Shown: piece after piece, positions 13,916 to 21,873 of the stretch
Layout: each line of letters begins with the position of its first letter
Position numbering within the stretch: position 1 is the first letter of the stretch
Source of the DNA: Streptomyces sennicomposti
GTDB taxonomy: Bacteria; Actinomycetota; Actinomycetes; Streptomycetales; Streptomycetaceae
Reading direction: 5' to 3'
Length of the DNA stretch: 32,640 nucleotides
NCBI RefSeq assembly: GCF_019890635.1
Contig: NZ_JAIOAB010000070.1
Coordinates: 1-32,640 of the forward strand
Position numbers and translations under genes: made by a program
The notes under the pieces: generated by a model
Database searches by the model: none
What the model saw: the letters and a program-made list of their open reading frames with translations, nothing else
What the model was told of the DNA's origin: nothing

Positions 13916-14564
13916 GGTCGGTGCGGGTGCGGCCGTCGTCCGCGTGGGCGGCGGCGTCGGCGCGCGTGGGGGCGGCGCCGATCGCGGCGCGCTGCCGGTT
14001 CTTGTCGCCGTGCCCGGCGCCCAGCAGCTCGTCGAACAGCTCGCGGGCCTCCAGCAGGGCGGCGCGCAGCTCCTCGGTGCCGCCGCCGGTCCCGTCCTGG
14101 CCGGCGGTGTGCGCGGCGTGGTGGATACGCCGGTAGCCGTGGACGTGGTGGCCGTGGTGCACGGAGAGCGCGGCCAGCTGCTCCTCGTACTGGCCGCCGT
14201 CCGGGAAGCCGAGCGCCCCGGCGATGTCGGCCACCAGCGCGTCGGCCTCGGTCACCGCCTCGCGCGGCGAGTCGACGAAGTGCTCCTGCACGGCCGCCCA
14301 GCGCGCCTCGAACCGCTCCCGCTCGGCCGGCTCCAGGGGCCGTACGCGCAGGTCGCCGTGGCGCTCCACCCGGGCGGCGAGTTCGCGTTCGGCGGCCTTG
14401 GCGTCGCCGTCGTGCCGGGCCACGGTCCGGTCGTACTCGGGACCGAAACGCCGCTTCAGGTTCTGCCCGCCGGGCCGGTTGCGGGCCCGTGCGGCGAGGA
14501 CGGCCGCCACCACGACGACGACCGCGACGATCACGATCAGAGCAATGATCAGGCCTGTGGACAT
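13911..14564 (-). CDS. Membrane-anchored protein with His-rich segment, unknown function
   Basis: Protein of 217 residues with one N-terminal membrane helix (about 4-25, Val/Ala-rich) and a soluble remainder. I place the start at ATG 14564, behind GGAAGGCAGCC. After the helix comes LKRRFGPEYDRTV (36-48), a conserved-looking motif shared by Streptomyces hypothetical proteins, then Arg/Glu-rich helical stretches. A His-rich segment, VHHGHHVHGYRRIHHAAH (135-152), could bind metal or simply be charge-sensitive. The tail is Ala/Asp-rich and probably disordered. It faces away from the GNAT gene (divergent, 134 bp). I know no biochemical role for this family. Its stop codon lies in the 25-bp repeat array, so tail length may vary between strains. 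Confidence 0.82.
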   Translation of the reverse strand: MSTGLIIALIVIVAVVVVVAAVLAARARNRPGGQNLKRRFGPEYDRTVARHDGDAKAAERELAARVERHGDLRVRPLEPAERERFEARWAAVQEHFVDSPREAVTEADALVADIAGALGFPDGGQYEEQLAALSVHHGHHVHGYRRIHHAAHTAGQDGTGGGTEELRAALLEARELFDELLGAGHGDKNRQRAAIGAAPTRADAAAHADDGRTRTDH

Positions 14565-14698
14565 GGCTGCCTTCCGGATGTGTCGGCCCAACTGGCCGGT
14601 TCCTCCTTCGGGTTGCCCGCGAAACGGCCGACAAACGGGCTCCCCCGGGCCGCTTATTCGGTTGCGGGCCCCGCCACCCCGCCGCCGACAATGCGCGC

Positions 14699-15205
14699 AT
14701 GCCCTCCCGCACCGCGCCCTGGACCGTAGCCCCGGAGCCGTACGACTCGCCCGTCGCCCGCGCCCTGTGGCGGGCGTACTACACCGAGGTCAGCGACCGC
14801 TGGTACCTGCTGCACGAGGGCCGCCGCACCGACCCCGCCGAGCTGGAGCGGGAGATCGCCGCCGCCAGCGGGGCCGAACTCACCCCGCCCAAGGGCCAGT
14901 TGCTGGTCGGCCGGTACGAGGGCACTCCGGCCGGCACGGCGGGCGTACGGCTGCTGGACGCGGCCACCGCCGAGCTGACCCGGGTCTTCGTGGCCGAGCG
15001 GGCGCGCGGCAGGGGCGGCGCGGCGCTGCTGGTCGGCGCGGCCGAGGACACCGCCCGCGCGCTCGGCGCCCGCCGCATCGTCCTGGACACCCGCAGCGAC
15101 CTGGTCGAGGCCCGCGCCCTGTACGCCCGGCTCGGCTACACGGAGACCGCGCCGCACAACGACAGCCGGTACGCCGAGCACTGGTTCGCCAAGTCCCTGA
15201 CGTGA
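14699..15205 (+). CDS. GNAT-family N-acetyltransferase
   Basis: Cytosolic acetyl-CoA-dependent acetyltransferase of 168 residues, a single GNAT domain. The acetyl-CoA pyrophosphate-binding motif A is LTRVFVAERARGRGGAALL, with the R-G-x-G-x/A loop at about 101-106. It is followed by ARRIVLDTR and LYARLGYTE, the motif B region with Tyr in the usual general-acid position. ATG 14699 is the first reasonable start. The acceptor substrate cannot be read from sequence. It converges with the drug-exporter gene over 22 bp and is divergent from the His-rich membrane protein, so no operon partner suggests a pathway. Confidence 0.9.
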   Translation: MPSRTAPWTVAPEPYDSPVARALWRAYYTEVSDRWYLLHEGRRTDPAELEREIAAASGAELTPPKGQLLVGRYEGTPAGTAGVRLLDAATAELTRVFVAERARGRGGAALLVGAAEDTARALGARRIVLDTRSDLVEARALYARLGYTETAPHNDSRYAEHWFAKSLT

Positions 15206-15227
15206 CCGCCCCGTCCGGCGGCGCCGC

Positions 15228-17393
15228 TCAGGGCAGCCGGGTCACCGACCGCTCGTCGTGCGGGTGTTCCGCGGCCGAGCCGCACAGCTCCCCGGTCAGC
15301 TCGTGCACCAGCCGTACGAGATCGGTGGTGCCCTCGCGGCCCCACCAGTCGCCGAGCAGTTCGGCGAGCGACTCCTCGCGGGCCCGCGCCAGCCGCCGGG
15401 CGACCTCGCGGCCCTGGTCGGTGAGGATCAGATCGAGCCCGTGCCGCTCGGCCAGCCGCCGTTCCTCGACCTGGCGGGCGGCCTCCAGGATGACGTGGAG
15501 CGGGACGGGCACCCGCTCGGCCAGCAGAGCGGGCTCCACCCAGCCGTACTTGTTGATCCGCAGCACCAGCCAGCTCGCCGCGGGCAGCAGGTCGTAGCCC
15601 GCCCGGGCGGTGATCCGCCGGTAGACCTCGCGCCGCCCCTCGCGGGTGCCCAGCAGCGACAGGGCGCGGGCGACCTCCTCGTGCGAGGACCGCTCGACGG
15701 GGTTGGTGACGTAGGTCTCCGTCACGTCGGGCGCGGTGACCGAGCCGCGCAGCCGGTCCTCCTTCAGGAACCAGGACAACAGGAAGGCGAGCAGGGCGAC
15801 CGGGGCGGCGTAGAGGAAGACGTCGGTGATCGCGGAGGCGTACGCATGCAGGGCGGCCGGGCGCAGCGCCGCCGGCAGGGCGCCGATGCCGCGCGGATCG
15901 GACTTCAGGGCGTCGGCGGAGACGCCCGGCGGCAGCGCGGCGCCCTTGAAGGCGGCGGCGAGCTTGTCGGCGAGGCGGCTGGCGAAGACCGTGCCGAAGA
16001 TCGCCACACCGAAGGAGGCGCCGATGGACCGGAAGAAGGTCGCGCCCGAGGTGGCCACGCCCAGGTCCTCGTAGCTGACGGCGTTCTGCACGATGAGGAC
16101 CAGCACCTGCATGACCAGGCCGAGACCGAGGCCGAAGACGAAGAAGTAGCCGCTCATCTCGGCGGTGGAGCTGTGCTCGTCGAGCCGGTGCAGCAGGAGC
16201 AGCCCGATCGTGGTGACGGCGGTGCCGGCGACCGGGAACACCTTCCAGCGGCCGGTGCGGCTGACGATCTGCCCGGAGCCGGTGGAGGCCAGCAGCATGC
16301 CGACCACCATCGGCAGCATGTGCACGCCGGACAGGGTCGGCGAGATGCCGTGGACGACCTGGAGGAAGGTCGGCAGATACGTCATCGCGCCGAACATCGC
16401 GAACCCGACGATGAAGCTGATGACCGCGGACAGCGAGAAGGTGCGGATGCGGAACAGCTTGAGCGGCAGCACCGGTTCGGCCGCCCGGCGCTCCACCGCC
16501 ACGAACGCCACGGCGAGCACCACGCCCAGCACCGCGAGCCCGATGATCTGCGGCGAGCCCCAGCCCCAGGTGGTGCCGCCGAGCGAGGCGACCAGCACCA
16601 GGCAGGTCGCGACGGAGGCGATCAGCAGGGTGCCGAGGTAGTCGATGACGTGGTGCTGCGCCTTGCGCGGGATGTGCAGGGCGGCGGCGATCACGGCGAG
16701 CGCGATCACGCCGACGGGCAGGTTGACGTAGAAGACCCAGCGCCAGCTGAGGTGCTCGGTGAACAGGCCGCCGAGCAGCGGGCCGAGGACGCTGGTCGCG
16801 CCGAACACCGCGCCGAACAGGCCCTGGTAGCGGCCGCGTTCGCGGGGCGAGACGACATCGCCGACGATCGCCATCGACAGCACCATCAGACCGCCGCCGC
16901 CCAGGCCCTGGAGCGCCCGGAACGCAATCAGCTGGGGCATGTTCTGCGCCATCCCGCACAGCGCCGAGCCGATCAGGAAGATCACGATCGCGGTCTGGAA
17001 GAGCTTCTTGCGGCCGTACTGGTCGCCGAGCTTGCCCCACAGCGGGGTCGCGGCGGTGGACGCCAGGAGATAGGCGGTGACCACCCAGGACAGGTGCTCC
17101 AGGCCACCGAGGTCGCTGACGATGGTGGGCAGCGCGGTGGAGACGATCGTCTGGTCCAGGGCGGCCAGCAGCATGCCGAGGAGCAGGGCGCCGATGGAGA
17201 CGAGCACATTGCCGGACACGTGCTCGGACTCCGGGGCGCCGGGGCCGTACGGGGAGCCGGGCACGGGCGAGTCCCCGCCGGCGCCGGGCGCGCCGTCGCC
17301 CTCCGGGGGACCTGTCGGATCGCCGGGCCCGTCCCCGAACGGCTCGCCCGTCGTTCCCGTCCTGCCGGTCCTGCCGTCCTCATCCCCGGCCAT
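15228..17393 (-). CDS. DHA2 (EmrB/QacA-type) MFS exporter with C-terminal MarR-like domain
   Basis: Proton-driven drug exporter of 721 residues. Residues 1-58 are hydrophilic Gly/Pro/Asp-rich, and about fourteen helices fill 60-542. Signature motifs are ALDQTIVSTALPTI (78-91), GKLGDQYGRKK (120-130, motif A) and GPLLGGLF (204-211, motif C of antiporters). The remaining 175 residues are cytosolic. Residues 570-705 read like a MarR winged helix, with LTDQGREVARRLARAREESL (658-677) matching the wing-end/dimerisation helix. That fusion could sense the drug or bind another protein. The ATG at 17393 follows GGGAGG and removes a Pro-rich upstream extension. The gene is divergent from the PG-binding protein gene, so the two share a control region. 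Confidence 0.92.
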   Translation of the reverse strand: MAGDEDGRTGRTGTTGEPFGDGPGDPTGPPEGDGAPGAGGDSPVPGSPYGPGAPESEHVSGNVLVSIGALLLGMLLAALDQTIVSTALPTIVSDLGGLEHLSWVVTAYLLASTAATPLWGKLGDQYGRKKLFQTAIVIFLIGSALCGMAQNMPQLIAFRALQGLGGGGLMVLSMAIVGDVVSPRERGRYQGLFGAVFGATSVLGPLLGGLFTEHLSWRWVFYVNLPVGVIALAVIAAALHIPRKAQHHVIDYLGTLLIASVATCLVLVASLGGTTWGWGSPQIIGLAVLGVVLAVAFVAVERRAAEPVLPLKLFRIRTFSLSAVISFIVGFAMFGAMTYLPTFLQVVHGISPTLSGVHMLPMVVGMLLASTGSGQIVSRTGRWKVFPVAGTAVTTIGLLLLHRLDEHSSTAEMSGYFFVFGLGLGLVMQVLVLIVQNAVSYEDLGVATSGATFFRSIGASFGVAIFGTVFASRLADKLAAAFKGAALPPGVSADALKSDPRGIGALPAALRPAALHAYASAITDVFLYAAPVALLAFLLSWFLKEDRLRGSVTAPDVTETYVTNPVERSSHEEVARALSLLGTREGRREVYRRITARAGYDLLPAASWLVLRINKYGWVEPALLAERVPVPLHVILEAARQVEERRLAERHGLDLILTDQGREVARRLARAREESLAELLGDWWGREGTTDLVRLVHELTGELCGSAAEHPHDERSVTRLP

Positions 17394-17554
17394 GGAGACC
17401 TCCCGACGCTTCTCGTGACGACTTCCATCGTCATCGGTGTGTCCCGTTATGGCCTGTCGAGTCCTCCCGGAAGCCGCCATTCCGGGGGCTTCGGGGAGAC
17501 GGTGTGGAGAGAATCTGCATAATCCTTGGAGTTCGGACGGGAGGGGACGGACGC

Positions 17555-18727
17555 GTGGAAGAGCCGAACGGGCACGTCTGCCCGCAGTGCGGTGCGCCCC
17601 GGGCCCCGGACAACTCCCCCTCCTGCGCCTGCACCCGCCGCGCGGCCGACGCCCTCCGCGACGCCCGCACCGCCGAGGCGGCGGCAGCGGAGGACTTCGA
17701 CCCCCTGCGGATACGCCCGTACGTGGACTTCGAGGGGGGCGGGGCGGCTCCCGGGGGTTCGGCCGGGACGGCCGACGCCGACGGCCCGGGGCGGGCGCCG
17801 GACGCCGGGGGCGCGGAGCGGACGCCAGGCACGGCCGACACAGGTGGCGCGGACCTGCGGGGAGACGCCCCCGCAGCGCCCGACGGCGGCGACGGAGCAC
17901 CAGGGGCCGCGCCCGCCCCGGACACCGCCGAGACGCGGCCCGTGCCCGCCGTCGAGGCGACGATGCCGCTGCGGGCGGTCTTGCCGCCGCCCGGGGGCGC
18001 CGCCGCCCCGCGGGCGGGGGAACCGAGGCCCGCCGACCTCAGCCTCTTCGACTCCACGCACGACGGCCCGCCCACCACGGCGATGCCCTGGCCCGCCGAC
18101 GGCGGCCCGCAGGACGCGCCGCGCCGACGGCGACGGCCCGCCGCCCTGCTCGCCGTCTCGGCGGCCGCGGTCGTGGTCGTCGCGGCGGCCGGATACGCGA
18201 GCGGGCTGTTCTCCTACGAGTCCCCGGCACGGGACGACGCCTCGGCGCACGAGGTCCGGGAGAGCATCCCGGAGGTCCCGCCGTCCACGGCGTCCTCCTC
18301 CGCCCCGGCGGCCCCCGCCACGCCGTCCGCGCCGCAGGCGTCCCCCTCGGCGAGTCCGTCGCCGTCCGCCAGCCCGAGCCCGTCCCGGTCCGCCTCGCCC
18401 TCGGCTACGACCTCCCCGTCACCGTCCGCGTCGAAGAGCCCCACGGGCGCGCAGCCCACCGCGCCCACCCCGAGCGCGACGACCGGCAAGCCCTCCGCCC
18501 CGGCGCGACTCGGTCCGGTCCTCCAGCGCGGCGACCACGGCCCGGAGGTCGCCGAACTCCAGTCGCGCCTGGCGGAGCTGTACCTGTACACGGGCCCCGT
18601 GAACGGCGACTACGACCGCCGGGTCGAGGACTCCGTACGCGTCTACCAGTGGTCCCGGGGCACCACCTCGGACGGCCTCGGCGTCTACGGCCCGGCCACC
18701 CGGGCGAGCCTGGAATCGGAGACCTGA
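17555..18727 (+). CDS. Zinc-ribbon/TM/peptidoglycan-binding protein
   Basis: Protein of 390 residues of mixed architecture. The N terminus has a putative zinc ribbon (Cys9, Cys12, Cys24, Cys26) and then a long Ala/Gly/Pro/Asp-rich cytosolic linker. One membrane helix lies near 195-217, followed by a Ser/Pro repeat linker (about 240-315; SPSASPSPSAS) and a PG_binding_1 domain at about 319-388 (VLQRGDHGPEVAELQSRL, then DGLGVYGPATRASLE). The wall-binding domain lies outside and the zinc ribbon inside, so it may tether the envelope to a cytosolic partner. Start GTG 17555 has GGAGGGGA upstream; a longer frame from 17504 is less likely. Divergent from the exporter gene. No catalytic domain, so a structural or sensing role is inferred. 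Confidence 0.85.
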   Translation: MEEPNGHVCPQCGAPRAPDNSPSCACTRRAADALRDARTAEAAAAEDFDPLRIRPYVDFEGGGAAPGGSAGTADADGPGRAPDAGGAERTPGTADTGGADLRGDAPAAPDGGDGAPGAAPAPDTAETRPVPAVEATMPLRAVLPPPGGAAAPRAGEPRPADLSLFDSTHDGPPTTAMPWPADGGPQDAPRRRRRPAALLAVSAAAVVVVAAAGYASGLFSYESPARDDASAHEVRESIPEVPPSTASSSAPAAPATPSAPQASPSASPSPSASPSPSRSASPSATTSPSPSASKSPTGAQPTAPTPSATTGKPSAPARLGPVLQRGDHGPEVAELQSRLAELYLYTGPVNGDYDRRVEDSVRVYQWSRGTTSDGLGVYGPATRASLESET

Positions 18728-18733
18728 GGGCCG

Positions 18734-18750
18734 GCGCCCCCGCCGGGCGC
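18734..18750. terminator. Small hairpin between converging genes
   Basis: GCGCCC-CCGCC-GGGCGC sits in the 42-bp gap between the PG-binding and HAD gene ends and may serve both directions. Confidence 0.5.
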
Positions 18751-18769
18751 TCCAGGGCACCCGTCGCGG

Positions 18770-19429
18770 TCAGCCCACGTGCAGCCGGACCGTGCCGTCC
18801 GCGACCGGCTCGACCCGTACCCGGGTCAGGTCGGGGACCACCGCGTCGGGGCGGTGGTACGCGGCGCGCGGCCCGATGCCGACGACCCGCATCCCCGCGG
18901 CGCGCCCCGCCGCGATCCCCGCGCCGGAGTCCTCGAAGACCACGCAGTCGGCGGGGGCGACGCCGAGTTCGGCGGCGCCCTTGAGGAACCCCTCGGGGTC
19001 GGGCTTGCTCGCGCCGACGGACTCGGCGGTGACCCGCACGTCCGGCAGCGGCAGCCCCGCCGCGGCCATCCGCGCCGTGGACAGGCCCACGTCCGCCGAG
19101 GTCACGAGCGCGTGCGGCACACCGCGCAGCGCGGCCAGGAACTCCGGCGCGCCGGGCACCGGCACCACGCCGTCCATGTCGGCGGTCTCCTCGGCGAGCA
19201 TGCGCGCGTTCTCGGCGTGGTTCTGCTCGGCCGGCCGGTGCGGCAGCAGCAGCGCCATCGAGGCGTGGCCCTGGCGGCCGTGGACGACCTTCATCACCTC
19301 GTCGCCGTCGAGGCCGTGCCGGTCGGCCCAGCGCCGCCAGATCCGCTCGACGACGGCGTTCGAATCGACGAGGGTGCCGTCCATGTCCAGCAGAAGGGCG
19401 CGGGCGGTGAGCACGGCGGTGGCCGTCAT
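18770..19429 (-). CDS. HAD-superfamily sugar/polyol phosphatase-like hydrolase
   Basis: Cytosolic phosphatase of 219 residues, HAD subfamily IA with a helical cap. Motif I is LLDMDGTLVDSN (nucleophile Asp15, acid/base Asp17). Motif II Thr110/Ser111 is in LVTSADVG, motif III Lys142 in GASKPDPEG, and motif IV Glu166-Asp167 in VVFEDSGAG. The closest readable resemblance is to glycerol-3-phosphate and deoxyglucose-6-phosphate phosphatases. I chose ATG 19429, preceded by TGGAGTCTGCCG. It lies alone, with a 342-bp upstream region. Confidence 0.92.
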   Translation of the reverse strand: MTATAVLTARALLLDMDGTLVDSNAVVERIWRRWADRHGLDGDEVMKVVHGRQGHASMALLLPHRPAEQNHAENARMLAEETADMDGVVPVPGAPEFLAALRGVPHALVTSADVGLSTARMAAAGLPLPDVRVTAESVGASKPDPEGFLKGAAELGVAPADCVVFEDSGAGIAAGRAAGMRVVGIGPRAAYHRPDAVVPDLTRVRVEPVADGTVRLHVG

Positions 19430-19771
19430 CGGCAGACTCCAGGACGGGCGGACGAGCGGACGGGCGCACGGGTGCGCCCCGTGGGGACAAGGTGGCTCCG
19501 CCCGCCGGTCAGGGGAAACGGGCGGAGACCACTTTGTTCCTCCACGGTACAAAACAAGTCGGGCATCCCGCCACCGCCCCCGCCCACACTTCACCGACTG
19601 TTCAGCTCCGGCCGGCGGGAACGAATGGTGATTCCGGGCCACGCCGGACCGCGCCCGGCCCCGCTCACACCGCGAAACCGCAGGTCGGCAGGGCGCCGAC
19701 CCGGCGCTGTGGCCACGATCCACCATTCATCCCCACGCGACCCCAGCCCACCCCGGCCCGGCCCGCCCGCC
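19430..19771. other. 342-bp intergenic region
   Basis: No gene supported. It must contain the HAD gene promoter on the minus strand. An AT-richer patch at 19530-19565 (GTACAAAACAAG on plus) is the likeliest place, with minus-strand TTGTTT near 19551-19556. I find no clear spacing-correct -10. No strong terminator is seen for the upstream TMEM165 gene. Confidence 0.35.
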
Positions 19772-20350
19772 TCAGGCCACCGCCTCCCAGAGGCTCCAGA
19801 CGCCGAGCGCCAGCATCAGGGCGGCGGCGATCTTGGTGATCAGCCCCAGCGGCACCTTCCGCATCAGCGCCTTGCCGCCGACGATGCCCAGTCCCGCGAC
19901 CGCCCACAGGGCCAGCACCGCGCCGACGCCGACGGAGATCGGGTCGTCGTAGCGGGCGGCGAGGTTGGCGGTCATGATCTGGGTGAGGTCGCCGAACTCG
20001 GCGACCAGGATGAGCATGAACCCGGTCCCGGCGACCTTCCAGAACGACTGGTCTTCCGGCCGCCGGATCTCCTCCTCGCCGTCGTCCTTCTTGAACAGCA
20101 GCACCGCCGCCCCGCCGAGGAACAGCACGCCGGTCAGGGCGTGCACGATCCGCTGCGGCAGCAGGGTGAGCGCGCTGCCCGCCGCCACGGCCAGCACCAC
20201 GTGCAGCAGGAAGGCGGCGGCGACGCCGGCGAAGACGTACGAGGCGCGGTAGCGGGTGCCGAGGACGAGCCCGGCCAGGGCCGTCTTGTCCGGCAGCTCG
20301 GCGAGGAAGACGACGCCGAAGACGAGCGCCAGGACGCTGAGACTGATCAC
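19772..20350 (-). CDS. TMEM165/GDT1 family (UPF0016) cation exporter, likely manganese
   Basis: Six- to seven-helix membrane protein of 192 residues with the two family repeats: ELPDKT (18-23) and EFGDLT (118-123). Acidic residues in these motifs bind divalent cations, and family members export Mn2+ or exchange Ca2+/Mn2+ for H+. The first motif has Pro where Gly is most common. The loop between repeats (about 88-105, KKDDGEEEIRRPED) is acidic and cytosolic. Start GTG 20350 has GAGG five bases upstream. The leader contains a yybP-ykoY riboswitch, so I infer this gene is the manganese efflux response. Confidence 0.93.
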   Translation of the reverse strand: MISLSVLALVFGVVFLAELPDKTALAGLVLGTRYRASYVFAGVAAAFLLHVVLAVAAGSALTLLPQRIVHALTGVLFLGGAAVLLFKKDDGEEEIRRPEDQSFWKVAGTGFMLILVAEFGDLTQIMTANLAARYDDPISVGVGAVLALWAVAGLGIVGGKALMRKVPLGLITKIAAALMLALGVWSLWEAVA

Positions 20351-20417
20351 TGTTCCTCAATCGGTCGGGCTGCCCCACCGAGAGTGCTGCGGCTCTGCGC
20401 GAAGACGCCTCGGCGAG

Positions 20418-20462
20418 GCAGCACACGGTCAGTCCCGTGCCGTACGCACGGGCGTGCACTGC
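20418..20462 (-). terminator. Expression-platform hairpin of the Mn riboswitch
   Basis: A long stem follows the aptamer directly. The inner arms CCCGTGC/GCACGGG (20434-20440, 20446-20452) have a 5-base loop. The outer ten-base arms (20418-20427 with 20453-20462) pair fully, allowing two G-U pairs, with a 6-base bulge on one side. It could terminate transcription when the aptamer is empty. No T-run follows, so translational control is also possible. Confidence 0.6.
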
Positions 20463-20578
20463 TTGCCGAAGGTCTCGCCGGCCGACCCGGTCAGTGATCC
20501 GGGCCTGCCTCCGGGCGCCGGCTCAGGCGAGCTGAGCAGTATGTCGACGGTCCGGCGAGGGGCTACTCCCCTTCTGCG
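20463..20578 (-). promoter_or_regulatory. yybP-ykoY manganese riboswitch aptamer
   Basis: The conserved yybP-ykoY blocks appear in order on the minus strand: GGGGAGTAG (20563-20571), GTCGACATACTG (20537-20548) and GGCGAGACC (20471-20479), with variable hairpins between. Spacing fits the family's four-way junction. It precedes a TMEM165 family gene, a typical yybP-ykoY target. Mn2+ binding stabilises the aptamer and turns expression on. Boundaries are approximate to about five bases. Confidence 0.93.
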
Positions 20579-20584
20579 CGACCC

Positions 20585-20614
20585 ATCCTACGGGACGGAA
20601 AGTTCAGTCGTACA
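20585..20614 (-). promoter_or_regulatory. Promoter of the riboswitch/TMEM165 transcript
   Basis: TGTACG (20609-20614) and a consensus-like TAGGAT (20585-20590) are 18 bp apart. Initiation near 20578 would start the RNA exactly at the aptamer. Confidence 0.6.
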
Positions 20615-20733
20615 CCTTGTCCTGTCATGCACGCGTCACTAACTTCTCACCGAGCGCACACCGCCCCGCAACACGGTGCCGCGAGCATTCCCCCTGCCCG
20701 CGCCCGATATCCCGACCCCACAAGGGAGTTCAC

Positions 20734-21387
20734 ATGTTCCGCAGGCCCGGATTCTACGCGCGTCGACGACTAGGCACGCTCGCCGCCCTCCTCGGACTGA
20801 CCGCCTCCATAGCCCTGCTCCAGTCCCCCACCGCCTCCGCCGCCCTGCCCACCCCGGTCAGCGCCGCCACCGCCCGGACCTACCTGGCCTCGCTCACCGT
20901 GGCCACCGAGAACCGCACCGGCTACAGCCGCGACCTCTTCCCGCACTGGATCACCATCAGCGGCAGCTGCAACACCCGCGAGACGGTCCTCAAGCGGGAC
21001 GGCTCCAACGTCACCACCGACTCCTCCTGTGCGGCCACGAGCGGCAGCTGGTACTCCCCCTACGACGGCGCGACCTGGACCGCCGCCTCCGACCTGGACA
21101 TCGACCACCTCGTGCCGCTGGCCGAGGCCTGGGACTCCGGGGCGAGCAAGTGGACCACCGTGCAGCGCCAGGCCTTCGCCAACGACCTGACCCGCCCGCA
21201 GCTCATCGCCGTCACCGACAACGTCAACCAGGCCAAGGGCGACCAGGACCCGGCGACCTGGATGCCGTCCCGGACGGCGTACCGGTGCACGTACGTCCGC
21301 GCCTGGGTGCAGGTGAAGTACTACTACAACCTCTCGGTCGACTCCGCCGAGAAGAGCGCGCTCCAGAACTACCTCGCGAGCTGCTGA
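20734..21387 (+). CDS. Secreted HNH-family endonuclease (DUF1524-like)
   Basis: Exported protein of 217 residues. Start ATG 20734 has AAGGGAG seven bases upstream. A signal peptide with RR at 10-11 is cleaved near SASA|AL (35). The mature domain has the DUF1524/GmrSD-type HNH motif DIDHLVPLAEAWDSGAS (122-138) and N..NQAKGDQDP (163-172), where His125 and Asn165 are expected to hold the metal and catalysis. Four Cys occur in the mature domain: Cys79 and Cys99 may pair, and Cys185 may pair with the C-terminal Cys217. Such nucleases are released into the medium; nutrition, competition or developmental DNA degradation are possible roles. It is transcribed alone and ends at a strong hairpin. Confidence 0.92.
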   Translation: MFRRPGFYARRRLGTLAALLGLTASIALLQSPTASAALPTPVSAATARTYLASLTVATENRTGYSRDLFPHWITISGSCNTRETVLKRDGSNVTTDSSCAATSGSWYSPYDGATWTAASDLDIDHLVPLAEAWDSGASKWTTVQRQAFANDLTRPQLIAVTDNVNQAKGDQDPATWMPSRTAYRCTYVRAWVQVKYYYNLSVDSAEKSALQNYLASC

Positions 21388-21407
21388 CCGCCCCTCGCAC
21401 CCCCTCC

Positions 21408-21442
21408 CTGCCCGTCGGCCGCCCCGTGCGGCCGGCGGGCAG
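21408..21442 (+). terminator. Terminator after the HNH nuclease gene
   Basis: A 15-bp stem (21408-21422 with 21428-21442) with a single G-U pair and a 5-base loop starts 20 bp after the stop codon. Confidence 0.82.
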
Positions 21443-21757
21443 GCCGCGTTGAGCCACCGGCCGCCGGGCCCGGCAGGGGGGCCACTGGTCCATGGACCGG
21501 TGCACCGCACACCCACCGCGGGGCCGGCCGGCCTGGCCGTGCCGCACGGCGGTCCGGGCGCAGGCGGCGCGGGGTGCCGGAGGCGGCCGATGCCGTAGCG
21601 GAAGCGGGGTCCGGGCGGCGGCGGGGCGGCCGGTGGTACTGCCCGGTTTCCGGCCGTTCGTCCAGGTCATGAGGGCTCCGGGCACTTCCGCTCAAACGCG
21701 TCGTACCGCCGCATACGGACCCACAAGCGGAACCTTCGGCATGGCCAGATGTTGAAC
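21443..21757. other. About 315 bp without a gene
   Basis: Between the HNH terminator and the DoxX promoter. I see no credible coding frame on either strand and no strong repeat. The last 60 bases become less GC-rich toward the promoter. Confidence 0.4.
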
Positions 21758-21787
21758 TTGCAAGCACAACTTAGGGTCACCTATCCT
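21758..21787 (+). promoter_or_regulatory. DoxX gene promoter with possible DmdR/IdeR-like iron box
   Basis: TTGCAA (21758-21763) and TATCCT (21782-21787) are 18 bp apart. The overlapping 19-mer 21766-21784, with core TTAGGGTCACCTAT, agrees at about 13 positions with the TTAGGTTAGGCTCACCTAA-type iron-regulator site. The promoter is reasonable; the iron box is weak. Confidence 0.45.
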
Positions 21788-21873
21788 CGGTCCTCCATTC
21801 GGATCCGTCCCCCACGCCGGCCACCCCTGTCCCCCTTCTCCCCTTGGGCCGGCCTGACCGAAGGAGCACCCTG

